Source of the DNA: Clostridiaceae bacterium BL-3
Lineage (GTDB): Bacteria; Bacillota; Clostridia; Clostridiales; Clostridiaceae
Length of the DNA: 64,000 bases
Reading direction: 5' to 3'
Assembly (NCBI GenBank): GCA_902809985.1
Contig: CADDXC010000001.1
Location: forward strand, 1,612,001 to 1,676,000
The notes under the pieces were generated by a model. That model worked only from the letters and a program-made list of their open reading frames with translations, had not been told where the DNA came from and made no database searches. The position numbers and the translations under genes are program-made. Below, piece by piece: positions 8,371-17,704 of the stretch. Each line of letters opens with the position of its first letter. Position 1 is the first letter of the stretch.

Positions 8371-8410
8371 CGCCTCTTTCCCTCAATGTCTCGAATACAG
8401 CGGCTGCATT

Positions 8411-9160
8411 CTACAATTTCCATGCACATATGCTGAACATAGGCGTAGTTCTATAGGCCATTTTTTCCTCTTCAGTGTATATCTTCTCTGAAATATCATT
8501 TTCCAGATCAACCTTTGAAAACCCGCACTTCATCAATACCTCTTCATCCCATGCAGGACGCAGCTTATAAGTCAGCGGAAGATCCCTCGCAATATTTTCA
8601 CATACTTTAATCTGCTTTTCATGGATTTTGCAGTCATAGCCCAGTTTCAAAGCTGCATCCATGTCCCTGACATATCTATCCTGCAGCTCAGTGCAGCATA
8701 ATCTAAGATACCAGTTTGCATCAAATATAATAAGCTTTCCTCCAGTCCTTAGAAGCTTAAACCAATTTTCATAGGTTCTAACGGGATTCTTTAATGTCCA
8801 GGTGACATTTCTGCTGATAATCAAATCAAAACTTTCCGGAGATAAATCAAGATTTTCCACATCCCCTCTTATAAAATCTATATTCACTCCCGCCACTTCT
8901 GCATTTCTTTCAGCTTCCTGAAGCATGGCCTCCGATCCGTCCACTGCAGTTACCTGATATCCCATCTGAGCCATGATAATTCCAAAAAAACCCGGTCCAG
9001 TTCCCACATCCAGTGCTTTTATATTCTCTTTCAAAGCAACCTTGTTTTTAATAATTTCACTCCAGCTATTCCTTTTGAAACTATTCATCTCTCCACTTAT
9101 CATTTCACTGTATGTATCTGCCCTATTGTCCCAGTAATCTTGAATAATCGTCTCCACCAA
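8411..9160 (-). CDS. Class I SAM-dependent methyltransferase heading the importer operon
   Basis: The 249 residues show SAM motif I as ALDVGTGPGFFGIIMAQ (about 49-65), motif II AVDGSEAMLQEA and the acidic NIDFIRGDVENL segment, giving a Rossmann-fold methyltransferase that probably acts on a small molecule. It is the first gene of the operon, 40 bases before the permease gene, with a good GGGGGAAT-type ribosome site. Co-transcription with a nickel/peptide-class importer suggests it modifies the imported ligand or helps make a metallophore. No biosynthetic partner (CntL- or nicotianamine synthase-like) is present here, so this is only inference. Confidence 0.8.
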   Translation of the reverse strand: MVETIIQDYWDNRADTYSEMISGEMNSFKRNSWSEIIKNKVALKENIKALDVGTGPGFFGIIMAQMGYQVTAVDGSEAMLQEAERNAEVAGVNIDFIRGDVENLDLSPESFDLIISRNVTWTLKNPVRTYENWFKLLRTGGKLIIFDANWYLRLCCTELQDRYVRDMDAALKLGYDCKIHEKQIKVCENIARDLPLTYKLRPAWDEEVLMKCGFSKVDLENDISEKIYTEEEKMAYRTTPMFSICAWKL

Positions 9161-9464
9161 ATTCCCCCCTATCTAAAATCTTTTTTCCCACATATATATA
9201 AAACTCATTGTCATCCTGAGTATAAAATTGTTTAAAATTACGATAACCCCTTTTAATTAAATAGCAATACTCATGCCAAAATCACAAATATATACAGAAA
9301 TTTTGTCAATACAGTACTATATCTCTACCATTATGAAAATAGCGACAAATTGTATTATTTAAACCAGTTAAAAAAATAAAGAAAAATATCATTATGAGAT
9401 TATTTTTATTTCATAATGATATATTTGTTTCATTCTGATAAACGTAAAAATTCTTTTAATAAAT
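9161..9464. other. Intergenic region with one hairpin, no gene seen
   Basis: These 304 bases are AT-rich and lie upstream of the methyltransferase gene, so they should hold the promoter of that minus-strand operon; I could not place it with confidence. The only clear structure is the terminator hairpin at 9370-9426. Confidence 0.5.
9370..9426 (-). terminator. Terminator after the small membrane protein gene
   Basis: AAATATCATTATGA and TCATAATGATATATTT form an arm pair of about 13 bp. On the minus strand the stem is followed by TTTTTCTTTATTTTTTT, so it would end transcripts from the nitrogenase-like operon or the small gene at 9465. Confidence 0.65.
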
Positions 9465-9674
9465 TTATATTTTTCTTTCTTTGTTCAAAGAATTAAATAT
9501 CAAGTCCATTATCACCCTATACAAAATTACACTTACAATTATAATCACAACGAAAAAAATATTTTCGCTCATCGGTAGGGCATTATATAGAATATATTTT
9601 AAAATAATAAAAAGCAATATAATTTCCACCATAAAAACTATCACAAGTAATAATTTCAATTTACTTTTGTCCAC
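9465..9674 (-). CDS. Small two-helix membrane protein next to the nitrogenase-like operon
   Basis: The 69-residue protein has two hydrophobic spans (about 6-29 and 39-61), a basic N-terminus (MDKSKLK) and a basic tail (NSLNKERKI). I do not recognise a family. It lies 118 bases beyond the NifH-like stop on the same strand, with a hairpin between. It may be co-transcribed by read-through or belong to a separate unit. Confidence 0.5.
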   Translation of the reverse strand: MDKSKLKLLLVIVFMVEIILLFIILKYILYNALPMSENIFFVVIIIVSVILYRVIMDLIFNSLNKERKI

Positions 9675-9705
9675 GGTAAAACTCCTTTTTCTACAACTTA
9701 TTATA

Positions 9706-9747
9706 TAGTAATAAAAGTCTAAGTATACTCTCAGACTCTTATTACTA
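9706..9747 (-). terminator. Hairpin after the NifH-like gene
   Basis: TAGTAATAAAAGTCT and AGACTCTTATTACTA form a 15-base arm pair with one mismatch around a 12-base loop, 45 bases after the NifH-like stop. The trailing T-tract on the minus strand is weak, so it may be a 3' stabilising stem or a leaky terminator. Confidence 0.5.
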
Positions 9748-9791
9748 ATATCCTCATAATTACATTTTCTTCTATATTTACAGACAATAAT

Positions 9792-10655
<864 letters not shown>

Positions 10656-11087
10656 TTAATCATCAAAGCGATGTACATTTGCCAGAATCTTTGCTGCCCT
10701 AATTGGACAATCATCCCTATTTGCTGAACTTCCAAAGGTATCCTTTTCCACAAGATATTCGAGTATCCTTCCTCTTTTAGCATAGGATTTAAGCGCCTTT
10801 TCTATAGAACCACTCAAACTTATAGCTACAATATTCCTGTCATGAAGTACACTTACTGCTCCAGAGCCAATGTCGCTGGCCAATATTAATTTTACGTCAC
10901 CCAGCAATTTTATAATCTTGTTTAACTTATCCTCTCCAGTTTTGGAATCATTGAGATGAACTTCCCGCGTCTCTATGAATTCATATTCTTCATTCTGATG
11001 AATTTCATAAACAAAGAATTTATCCGCCTTCCCAAAATGTTCATTTATAAAAATACCATCGCTACTAGCTACAGCAACTTTCGCCAT
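10656..11087 (-). CDS. NifX/NifB-C-type iron-sulfur cofactor-binding protein
   Basis: The 143-residue protein has the dinitrogenase iron-molybdenum cofactor domain: MAKVAVASSDG, EHFGKADKFFVYEI and a beta-alpha-beta core with LILASDIGSGAV. Family members (NifX, NafY, NifB C-terminus) bind or carry cofactor precursors. It sits between the NifK- and NifH-like genes (18- and 45-base gaps), so it probably handles the cofactor of the NifD/K-like enzyme. The N-terminal radical-SAM part of NifB is absent, and no nifB is in the window, so the [Fe-S-C] core must be made by a gene elsewhere. Confidence 0.8.
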   Translation of the reverse strand: MAKVAVASSDGIFINEHFGKADKFFVYEIHQNEEYEFIETREVHLNDSKTGEDKLNKIIKLLGDVKLILASDIGSGAVSVLHDRNIVAISLSGSIEKALKSYAKRGRILEYLVEKDTFGSSANRDDCPIRAAKILANVHRFDD

Positions 11088-11105
11088 ATATTAACCTCCT
11101 CCACA

Positions 11106-12476
11106 TTATGGTCGCACAAATTTGCTCAAGAAATCTTCTATAAGTGAAATTCCTCCGCCATATCCTGTGTAAGTATCCCTTACGACAACGCGATTCTCTG
11201 CCGGAAATGTTACACTTAAATGTATCTGTCTTTTATTCTCAGCTTCGTATCTCTCCTGAGAACTTGCAAAAAGTACTCTGAAATAAGTATTTCTCAAATG
11301 TTCATGTATTTTATAAGAATCTATTTCAAAAATAACCTTAGGGCTAATTCCTCCAGTCTCAGCCACGGTGTCTTTGTCGCCAAGGCCCTTAAGCCTATCT
11401 AATATTCCTTCTCTGGTATCAGCTGGTGGATTGTCGTTTATAATCACAATCTTTGGAGTAAACCCCGCTTCATTTGTCAAAAATCTGGTAATTCCCACTG
11501 CTGTAGCTGAACCAGAGACTACGGCAAAGGGAAGCGATGCTGAAAATCGTGAGGAAACATCTCCTATGATGTTTAGGTCTTCATAAGCTTCTCTCTCCTC
11601 TTTTGCCACTACTTTCTCAATTCTTGATCTGGATATACCCAATCTTTCACCTATTACACGCAAAAACTCACTCGAATCCCTGGGTCCTACAGGTATATTG
11701 GGAAAATTTATATAAGGTATGTCAAATTTCTTTTTCAAAAGCCTTGCGGTTTTCCTCCCCACCCAGGGAGACACCACTATGGTGTATTCTGCCGCAGAAA
11801 GTTTTTTCAAACCCTCAAGTCCGCTGAAATCCCCTATTACCTGATTTGTTCTAAGCCCAATCTTATTAAGCAGTCTTCTTATTTCACGCAGATTTCCTCT
11901 CCAGAATATGTCCTGATAGGGTACAAAACCCAGTATATTTACCAGTCCTTTTTCCTTGGGCAAGGACTTAACTAGCTGCTGTTCAACAGCAGCTTCAAAT
12001 ACCGCTTCATAGCCAAAATAGGTATTCCCCAAAAACCCGCTTGAATTGACGTATAATACAGGAGTTGGTTCCTCTGAAAATTCACTTACAACTCCTTCCA
12101 CATCATCTCCAATCATCCCAGCAATGCATCCATTTGCCACAAAATAGAAATCTCCGTCAATTAGATCTATTGTAGAGCGAATCTCTTCCCTAAGTCTTGC
12201 TTCCCCTCCAAATACAACATCTCTTTCAGAAAGATTTGTTGAGGGTATACTCAACCCCCCAATATATCCCATCCCTTGCTCTCCTCCAGCAACTCTATAG
12301 TTAAGCATTTGATTCATTCCACAACCTATTCCCGAATTGATTATTGGTATAGCCCTATGGATATTTGTAATTACCGACAGTGCCCCTCCCAGTGCACAAG
12401 TATATTTAGGATTTTCTAAAATTTTTTTATCAGTTTCTACTTCTTGTAATTTTGTTTTTTGAATACTATTTGACAA
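11106..12476 (-). CDS. NifK-like subunit of a nitrogenase-like reductase
   Basis: The 456-residue protein belongs to the nitrogenase component 1 family. Cys27 (KYTCALGGA), Cys52 (NSGIGCGMNQ) and Cys117 (VANGCIAGMIGDDVEGV) have the spacing of P-cluster ligands. It is shorter than NifK, lacking its N-terminal extension. The start is a TTG at 12476 with GAGAGGGT upstream. It should form an alpha2beta2 complex with the NifD-like protein. It is separated from that gene by three importer genes, unlike the usual adjacent D-K order. NifN- or BchB-like assignments are alternatives, less likely because no second D/K pair exists here. Confidence 0.85.
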   Translation of the reverse strand: MSNSIQKTKLQEVETDKKILENPKYTCALGGALSVITNIHRAIPIINSGIGCGMNQMLNYRVAGGEQGMGYIGGLSIPSTNLSERDVVFGGEARLREEIRSTIDLIDGDFYFVANGCIAGMIGDDVEGVVSEFSEEPTPVLYVNSSGFLGNTYFGYEAVFEAAVEQQLVKSLPKEKGLVNILGFVPYQDIFWRGNLREIRRLLNKIGLRTNQVIGDFSGLEGLKKLSAAEYTIVVSPWVGRKTARLLKKKFDIPYINFPNIPVGPRDSSEFLRVIGERLGISRSRIEKVVAKEEREAYEDLNIIGDVSSRFSASLPFAVVSGSATAVGITRFLTNEAGFTPKIVIINDNPPADTREGILDRLKGLGDKDTVAETGGISPKVIFEIDSYKIHEHLRNTYFRVLFASSQERYEAENKRQIHLSVTFPAENRVVVRDTYTGYGGGISLIEDFLSKFVRP

Positions 12477-12598
12477 ACTTACCCTCTCCTCTTACTAAAT
12501 TGAAAATACAAGATTTTAAGAAAAACCATATTTTATTTATTATGTTTAATTATAGAAATTAAATTCAACACCTAGCCTTGAATAATTTTATTGCCTAC

Positions 12599-13654
12599 TT
12601 ATTTATCACCCTGACTAGCATAAGGATTAAATTCATTTGTATATAAATCTGATGCCTTAACTTTTCCCTTGGGAATATAATTATACTCCTCTAATTTATC
12701 TATAAAATACTGGGCATCATTTTTTTTAACTAAACAATTAGCTCTAATATCAGTTACAGTATAATATTTTTCTACTAACGATGAATCTACATGTCTTTCC
12801 TTTGCAAGTTGAATGTGCATTTCTTTTCCTTTTTCTGGATTTTTCTTCAGCCAATTATTTACTTTTACAAATCCGGTAACAAGTTCTTTAACAGCTTCAG
12901 GATTTTCATCTATAAATTTTTGAGTAAGAAATAATCCACAATGATTAAGATCTCCTGGAAAAACATCATAAGTAGTAAATAAAAGACGATATTTTCCTGA
13001 TTCTTCTACAGGCTTTTGCTCAAAATCATTCCAAGTTCCCACTCCAGCTAACTGCTTTTTTTCTAAGACTTGAAATACTGTTCCTTTTTGTACTGTAACC
13101 AATTTAACATCATCTGGAGATACTCCACCTTTTTTTAACCAATCCACCCAAGCATAATATTCGGTACTACCAGCTTGAATTCCACCAACCGATTTTCCTA
13201 TTAGATCTTTTGGACTATGAATTGAGCTATCTTTTGGAACATAAAAATGAAAATTAGAATCATTTTTTCCTCCGTGGGCAGTAGCAACTGCTTTTAATTT
13301 CGCTCCTTTTGCTGTCGCACTAGCAGCAATAGAGTATTGAAGCATAGCTGCTTGAATACGGTCAGATGTAAGTGCTGAAAGAGTCTGAGGCCCTGTGGGT
13401 ACACTTGAATCTACAATTTTAATGTTTTTAAAATATCCAAGTTTTTGCGCAATTACTAACGGATCATATGTTGTAATACCTCCTGATGTTCCCCAATATC
13501 CTGCTACATTTATAGTCACAACCTTATTTGACTTACCAGACGATGATTTCGAATTTTCTACACTGCTTGTTCCACATGCCGTTAGCCCCAACACCAATAC
13601 TACAAAAACTACTAAAATTTTAAATGACTTTAGATATTTAAACTTGTTTTTCAT
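12599..13654 (-). CDS. SsuA/TauA-type substrate-binding lipoprotein
   Basis: The 351-residue protein has a lipoprotein signal (VLVLGLTACGTSS, Cys27) and the NMT1/SsuA-like periplasmic-binding fold: YDPLVIAQKLGYF, LTSDRIQAAMLQYS and LIGKSVGGIQAGSTE. The class imports alkanesulfonates, taurine, nitrate, thiamine precursors and similar compounds. Its place inside a nitrogenase-like operon and behind a SAM-I riboswitch suggests that it captures the organosulfur substrate of the reductase. It is transcribed after the matching permease (45-base gap) and ATPase. Confidence 0.85.
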   Translation of the reverse strand: MKNKFKYLKSFKILVVFVVLVLGLTACGTSSVENSKSSSGKSNKVVTINVAGYWGTSGGITTYDPLVIAQKLGYFKNIKIVDSSVPTGPQTLSALTSDRIQAAMLQYSIAASATAKGAKLKAVATAHGGKNDSNFHFYVPKDSSIHSPKDLIGKSVGGIQAGSTEYYAWVDWLKKGGVSPDDVKLVTVQKGTVFQVLEKKQLAGVGTWNDFEQKPVEESGKYRLLFTTYDVFPGDLNHCGLFLTQKFIDENPEAVKELVTGFVKVNNWLKKNPEKGKEMHIQLAKERHVDSSLVEKYYTVTDIRANCLVKKNDAQYFIDKLEEYNYIPKGKVKASDLYTNEFNPYASQGDK

Positions 13655-13698
13655 AATAAACTCCTCTATTTTTTATAATTTCAATTACCTCTTAAATT

Positions 13699-14502
13699 TT
13701 ATACATATTTCCAATGTGTCAATCGTTTTTCAATCCATACAAAAATGTTGTTAATAATCAATCCAATTAAAGCCATCGTGACAATGCCTGCCCACATATT
13801 GTCTGTTTGAAAAAGCATTTGCCAATTATTGATCGCATATCCAAGCCCATTAGTAGCACCAAGCATTTCACTAGTTACCAATAATATAAGTGATACAGAA
13901 GCACTATATCTTAATCCAGTAAAAATAGATGGAATGGACGATGGTAAAACCACTTTTCTAAATATTTTACCATTGGAGAGTTTTATAGATTTGGCACACT
14001 TTATATATAGTGGATCAACATTTCTAACTGCACTAGCTGTATTTAAAAAAGTGGACCAAAAACTGGCATAAGCTATTATGGCTATTTTTGATGCCTCCCC
14101 TATTCCAAGTAAAAGAATAAATAGTGGTAAAATAGTCATAGTGTTTACTTGTCTCAAAGTAGAAAACAAAGGATCCATATATTTTTCAAATTTCTTAAAC
14201 CATCCCATAAAAAAGCCTAGTGGAATAGCTAGAATCATTGCTATACCAAATCCACATATGGCTCTACTCATGCTAATAATTATTGCCCTTATCAATTGGC
14301 CTGATATAATGAGTTTTATAAATGCATACGCAATTGTAGATGGAGGCGGAATAAATACGGGATCAATTAGATTTAAACGTGGTGCAATTTCCCATACAAC
14401 TAAAACAACAATAATAACAATAGTTCGTTGATAAATATTTGAAGATATTGATTTAATTCTGTCAATGCTTTTATTTATTTCCGAAAATCCATTTTTTTGC
14501 AT
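13699..14502 (-). CDS. SsuC/TauC-type ABC permease
   Basis: The 267-residue protein has six predicted membrane spans and the binding-protein-dependent permease EAA loop near SNGKIFRKVVLPSSIPSIFTG. FIPPPSTIAYAF after the first span and the DPLYIKCAKSIKLS segment are typical of the SsuC/TauC family. It lies between the matching ATPase (14521) and the lipoprotein gene (12599), completing an SsuABC-like importer inside the nitrogenase-like operon. Confidence 0.87.
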   Translation of the reverse strand: MQKNGFSEINKSIDRIKSISSNIYQRTIVIIVVLVVWEIAPRLNLIDPVFIPPPSTIAYAFIKLIISGQLIRAIIISMSRAICGFGIAMILAIPLGFFMGWFKKFEKYMDPLFSTLRQVNTMTILPLFILLLGIGEASKIAIIAYASFWSTFLNTASAVRNVDPLYIKCAKSIKLSNGKIFRKVVLPSSIPSIFTGLRYSASVSLILLVTSEMLGATNGLGYAINNWQMLFQTDNMWAGIVTMALIGLIINNIFVWIEKRLTHWKYV

Positions 14503-14520
14503 TCTTTTTACCCCACTAGT

Positions 14521-15372
14521 TTAAAAATTTTTTGACTTTATAACTTCTTCTTTTATCAAATTCCACAATTCTTGACGAATTTGTACAAACTCTTTCGACG
14601 ATCTAATATCTTCATTTTGCAACCTGGAATGACGGGACAATGATATTCTTACAATTTTTTTTATAGTACCTGGTTTTGCTGTCATAATCACCACTCTATC
14701 CGCAAGAAATACCGCTTCATCAATGCTGTGAGTTATAAATACTATTGTCTTATTTGTTTCATTTCTTATTCTGAGAAGTTCTCTCTGTAAAACTTCCCTG
14801 GTAAGAGAGTCCAGAGCCCCAAAAGGCTCATCCATAAGCAGTATATCAGGATCAAAAGACAATGCTCTTGCAATAGCTGCCCTTTGCTTCATGCCACCAC
14901 TCAATTGATGTGGGTAATGATCTTCAAACCCTGAAAGTCCTACCAGTGCTAAAAGTCTATTTACAATTTTATCTCTTTCCTTTTTTTTCACATTTAGACT
15001 TTCTAGTACAAATCCCACATTCTCAGCAGTTGTAAGCCATGGGAACAATGCATATTGCTGAAAGACTATCCCCCTATTTAGACCTGGCCCATCCACTGTT
15101 TTACCATCAATACTGACAGCACCTTCTGTTGGTTTGGAAAGTCCAGCAAAAATATCAAGAAGCGTAGTCTTACCGCAACCGCTCGGGCCCACAATCACAA
15201 GAAACTCTCCTTTTCTTACCTCAAGGTTGATATCATCTAATATGGTTACAGTAGAACTTTCACCGCTTTTCTTTTTGTTTATAACAAATTTTTTCACAAT
15301 ATTTTTAACTTGCAATTTGACATCAGTGTTGAAATCGGGTTGTAAAATATTCTCAACTGCTTCTTCGCTCAT
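14521..15372 (-). CDS. SsuB/TauB-type ABC ATPase
   Basis: The 283-residue protein has Walker A GPSGCGKTTLLD, a Q-loop in FQQYALFPWLTTAENV (the PWL variant is typical of SsuB/TauB), the signature LSGGMKQRAAIARAL and Walker B ILLMDEPFGALD. It energises the adjoining permease. It starts 11 bases after the NifD-like stop with AGGGGGTTTTAAG upstream, so it is tightly coupled to that gene. Confidence 0.9.
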   Translation of the reverse strand: MSEEAVENILQPDFNTDVKLQVKNIVKKFVINKKKSGESSTVTILDDINLEVRKGEFLVIVGPSGCGKTTLLDIFAGLSKPTEGAVSIDGKTVDGPGLNRGIVFQQYALFPWLTTAENVGFVLESLNVKKKERDKIVNRLLALVGLSGFEDHYPHQLSGGMKQRAAIARALSFDPDILLMDEPFGALDSLTREVLQRELLRIRNETNKTIVFITHSIDEAVFLADRVVIMTAKPGTIKKIVRISLSRHSRLQNEDIRSSKEFVQIRQELWNLIKEEVIKSKNF

Positions 15373-15383
15373 CTTAAAACCCC

Positions 15384-16913
15384 CTAGACAGACTTTTTTC
15401 CAGAATATACCTTTTCTTTAACATAGGTATCAATATCATGTTCATACCACCATGACTTATATGGACTTGGCGTCTCTCTATGCAATGTTTTATTCAATGA
15501 AGGATTATTTAAAGCACGCTGTAAAATATATCCATAATTTAATACTCCCCTAAAGAAAAACTGATTTGACTGAGGTGAAAAATCAGAAAGGAAAGAATGA
15601 TTCCTTGCCTGACTGCACTCTCTTTTGTAAAGTCCCATAAATGCACAAACTGTATGAATATCTGGTTTTAGCCTATTAATCAAATGACTTTGTTCAAAAG
15701 GCTGATGGTCTGAAGCATGTACTTCAAAATCACCGATTTCATTATATACCTGTTCAAATTCATCCACTATATTGTGATCCAATTCTAGTGTATTTACAGC
15801 TGCCACATTAATACCCAATTCAGTAGCAAATTTTGGAATAAACACAGCCCTAGCTTGCCCTGCTGAGACATAAATGCTTCTTGTCTTTTTACCTTTAATT
15901 GATTCTTTAAGTTTTTCTAATCTGGGTAATACAAAATTCAATTCTTCTTTGATAAGCTGTTCCACTTCTTTTTCTTTACCTGTATATTTCGCTATATTTC
16001 TAAACCATATCTTGGTATTTTCAATACCAAGTGGAGCAGGATCCGTAAAATAAGGAGTTCCATAATTCTCATAAAGAGCTTTCTGCATATACTCTCCATA
16101 TGACTGACATGTAGGAGCAATCACTGCTGCTTCTGAAATTTCCTTCAATTCGTCTACTGTGGCAAAATCAGGAATAAACCTTGCTTTCAAACCAATTTTA
16201 TTGAACATTCTCACTAAATCATTTTTATCTCCCAGAGTTACACTCATCGGTGCTATAATACCAACAACATCTTTTTGTCTCTTCTTAGGCTTTTGAACTA
16301 TATACTTCACTATAGCATGAGAAGAACTATCAAAAGCACTCTGGGATATCTGAGATCTGAAACCCTCACAGTGAACAGGTACAAGTACAGGTTTCACTTC
16401 ATGTTGAGCCGATGCCACTATACCGTCTATATCATCACCCATGACTCCTGATGTACAGGAACAAGCAATTATAATTGCCTTTGGATTATATCTTTCAGTT
16501 GCTTCTGTTATTGCTAATCTGAGTTTTTTTTCACCTCCAAACACAATATCACTTTCTGTAAGGTTGCTGCTCACTGCATGAAGCTCCACATCTCCATTCC
16601 ATGCCCTAAATTTTTCAGGAATTCCCTGGTATATCTCTTTATATGCATTCGTACCTTGAGCGCACCCTACAGGTCCATGAACTATAAGAGCGGAATCCCT
16701 GATTGTTACAAGTCTTCCCACAGTTTGAGTTAAAAGGCATCCAGTTCCTTGTTGAAATTTACGTTCACGCCAAGGCAGCTCGTCACCAAGATGTCTGCCA
16801 TTTATCAAATCACTTACTTTTCCCGAAAAAGCCTTAACAGTTCCTAAACGATCTTCTCTAATTGGGCTAGTGCTTTGATCGAGATTTATTTCCTTTTTTT
16901 CCTTACCTGCCAT
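15384..16913 (-). CDS. NifD-like catalytic subunit of a nitrogenase-like reductase
   Basis: First gene of the operon, 509 residues. P-cluster-type cysteines are Cys59 (GTGCLLTQ), Cys84 (HGPVGCAQG) and Cys151/153 (IACSCTSGVMGDDIDGI), spaced as in NifD. Cys269 (APTCQSYGEYM) aligns with the cofactor-binding Cys275 of NifD, whereas the region of NifD His442 reads HSFLSDFSPQS with no obvious His at the ligand position. This suggests a modified active-site cofactor environment. GGAGGAAT precedes the ATG. Group-IV nitrogenase-like enzymes such as methylthio-alkane reductase (MarD) are the closest functional fit given the SAM-I leader; direct N2 reduction is unlikely. Confidence 0.85.
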   Translation of the reverse strand: MAGKEKKEINLDQSTSPIREDRLGTVKAFSGKVSDLINGRHLGDELPWRERKFQQGTGCLLTQTVGRLVTIRDSALIVHGPVGCAQGTNAYKEIYQGIPEKFRAWNGDVELHAVSSNLTESDIVFGGEKKLRLAITEATERYNPKAIIIACSCTSGVMGDDIDGIVASAQHEVKPVLVPVHCEGFRSQISQSAFDSSSHAIVKYIVQKPKKRQKDVVGIIAPMSVTLGDKNDLVRMFNKIGLKARFIPDFATVDELKEISEAAVIAPTCQSYGEYMQKALYENYGTPYFTDPAPLGIENTKIWFRNIAKYTGKEKEVEQLIKEELNFVLPRLEKLKESIKGKKTRSIYVSAGQARAVFIPKFATELGINVAAVNTLELDHNIVDEFEQVYNEIGDFEVHASDHQPFEQSHLINRLKPDIHTVCAFMGLYKRECSQARNHSFLSDFSPQSNQFFFRGVLNYGYILQRALNNPSLNKTLHRETPSPYKSWWYEHDIDTYVKEKVYSGKKSV

Positions 16914-17195
16914 AATAATTATTCCTCCTATTTTATAATATAATTTTTATACTTAACTTAATCTCTTGTACTCTTAAAATTTAAAGCATGTACTTTCATT
17001 ATTTCGATTTTTAAAGTCTTTTAAATATTTGATACCTATGGTATAATAATGTCGTGTTTAAAAAGCTCTGACATAATATATGTTATCTTTCTTAATTATT
17101 TGGTCATTTTTAATGAAAGGTTAACACATTATGTTGGGGTTTTTCTATCTGTAGATTATGCTAAAATAATTAAATAGCACAAGAGATTAAATGAA

Positions 17196-17230
17196 AGAGA
17201 CTGATCAAATTTTTGATTTGATCAGTCTCT
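17196..17230. repeat. Hairpin repeat, copy A
   Basis: Perfect inverted repeat: AGAGACTGATCAAAT, 5-base loop, ATTTGATCAGTCTCT. It lies in the transcribed leader between the SAM-I terminator and the NifD-like gene. Neither strand shows a T-tract, so it does not look like a terminator. A diverged copy in the same orientation lies at 19696-19731, and the similarity extends about 15 bases to the right of the stem in both copies. Confidence 0.7.
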
Positions 17231-17273
17231 CGTTTATCTAGTCGACTAATTTGGCTAAACTAAATTTTATAAA

Positions 17274-17310
17274 ATAAAAAAACTTCCCTCTGAGAAAATG
17301 CAGGAAGTTT
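17274..17310 (-). terminator. Terminator of the nitrogenase-operon SAM-I riboswitch
   Basis: On the minus strand AAACTTCC pairs with GGAAGTTT around a 15-base loop and ends in T7. It directly follows the SAM-I aptamer, about 360 bases before the NifD-like start, and would stop transcription when SAM is high. Confidence 0.88.
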
Positions 17311-17324
17311 CAATCCTTGTATTC

Positions 17325-17432
17325 TCTCATCTTTCAGGTTCTCCACCTGCTGGAATTGGCACCACACATTCTAATGAAAAATGTCGGTTGCCGGACATCA
17401 TAGGGCCAGTCCCTCTGTCTCTCTAGATAAGA
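17325..17432 (-). promoter_or_regulatory. SAM-I (S-box) riboswitch of the nitrogenase-like operon
   Basis: Read on the minus strand the S-box blocks occur in order: TCTTATC (P1), AGAGGGACTGGCCC, GTCCGGCAACC, GGTGCCAATTCCAGC, GGTGGAGAACC and GAAAGATGAGA closing P1. All core blocks fit the SAM-I consensus. It controls the nifD-ssuBCA-nifKXH-like operon. High SAM should switch the operon off, and sulfur or methionine limitation should switch it on. Confidence 0.95.
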
Positions 17433-17500
17433 AATTTTTTAACTATTTTTAAAATTCATTGTCTATGTCTATCACATTTCATATTTATTTATTGATATTT

Positions 17501-17529
17501 AATATACACTGCTACAATTATCCTGTCAA
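17501..17529 (-). promoter_or_regulatory. Sigma-A promoter of the nitrogenase-like operon
   Basis: On the minus strand a perfect TTGACA (plus 17524-17529), a 17-base spacer and TATATT (plus 17501-17506) place the start near 17494, about 60 bases before the riboswitch. No NifA/sigma-54 type -24/-12 element is seen, unlike the promoters of many true nif operons. Confidence 0.85.
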
Positions 17530-17704
17530 TATTTTTTTATAAATTTTTTCGAAAAAAATAATGTAAACCTTAACTTCAAAAGTAAGATAGACACTTATTT
17601 ACAAATCATCCTATTCTAGTCATGCAAACACATTTATAATGCATTTTCCTTTAAATTTGACTACAAGCTAAAACACTTTCAACTTGTTAAGACAAAGAAA
17701 GCAT

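Noticed and set aside
17196-17230. Perfect hairpin as the terminator of the riboswitch or of an upstream gene
   Set aside because: Neither strand has a T-tract after the stem, and the proper riboswitch terminator with T7 is at 17274-17310.
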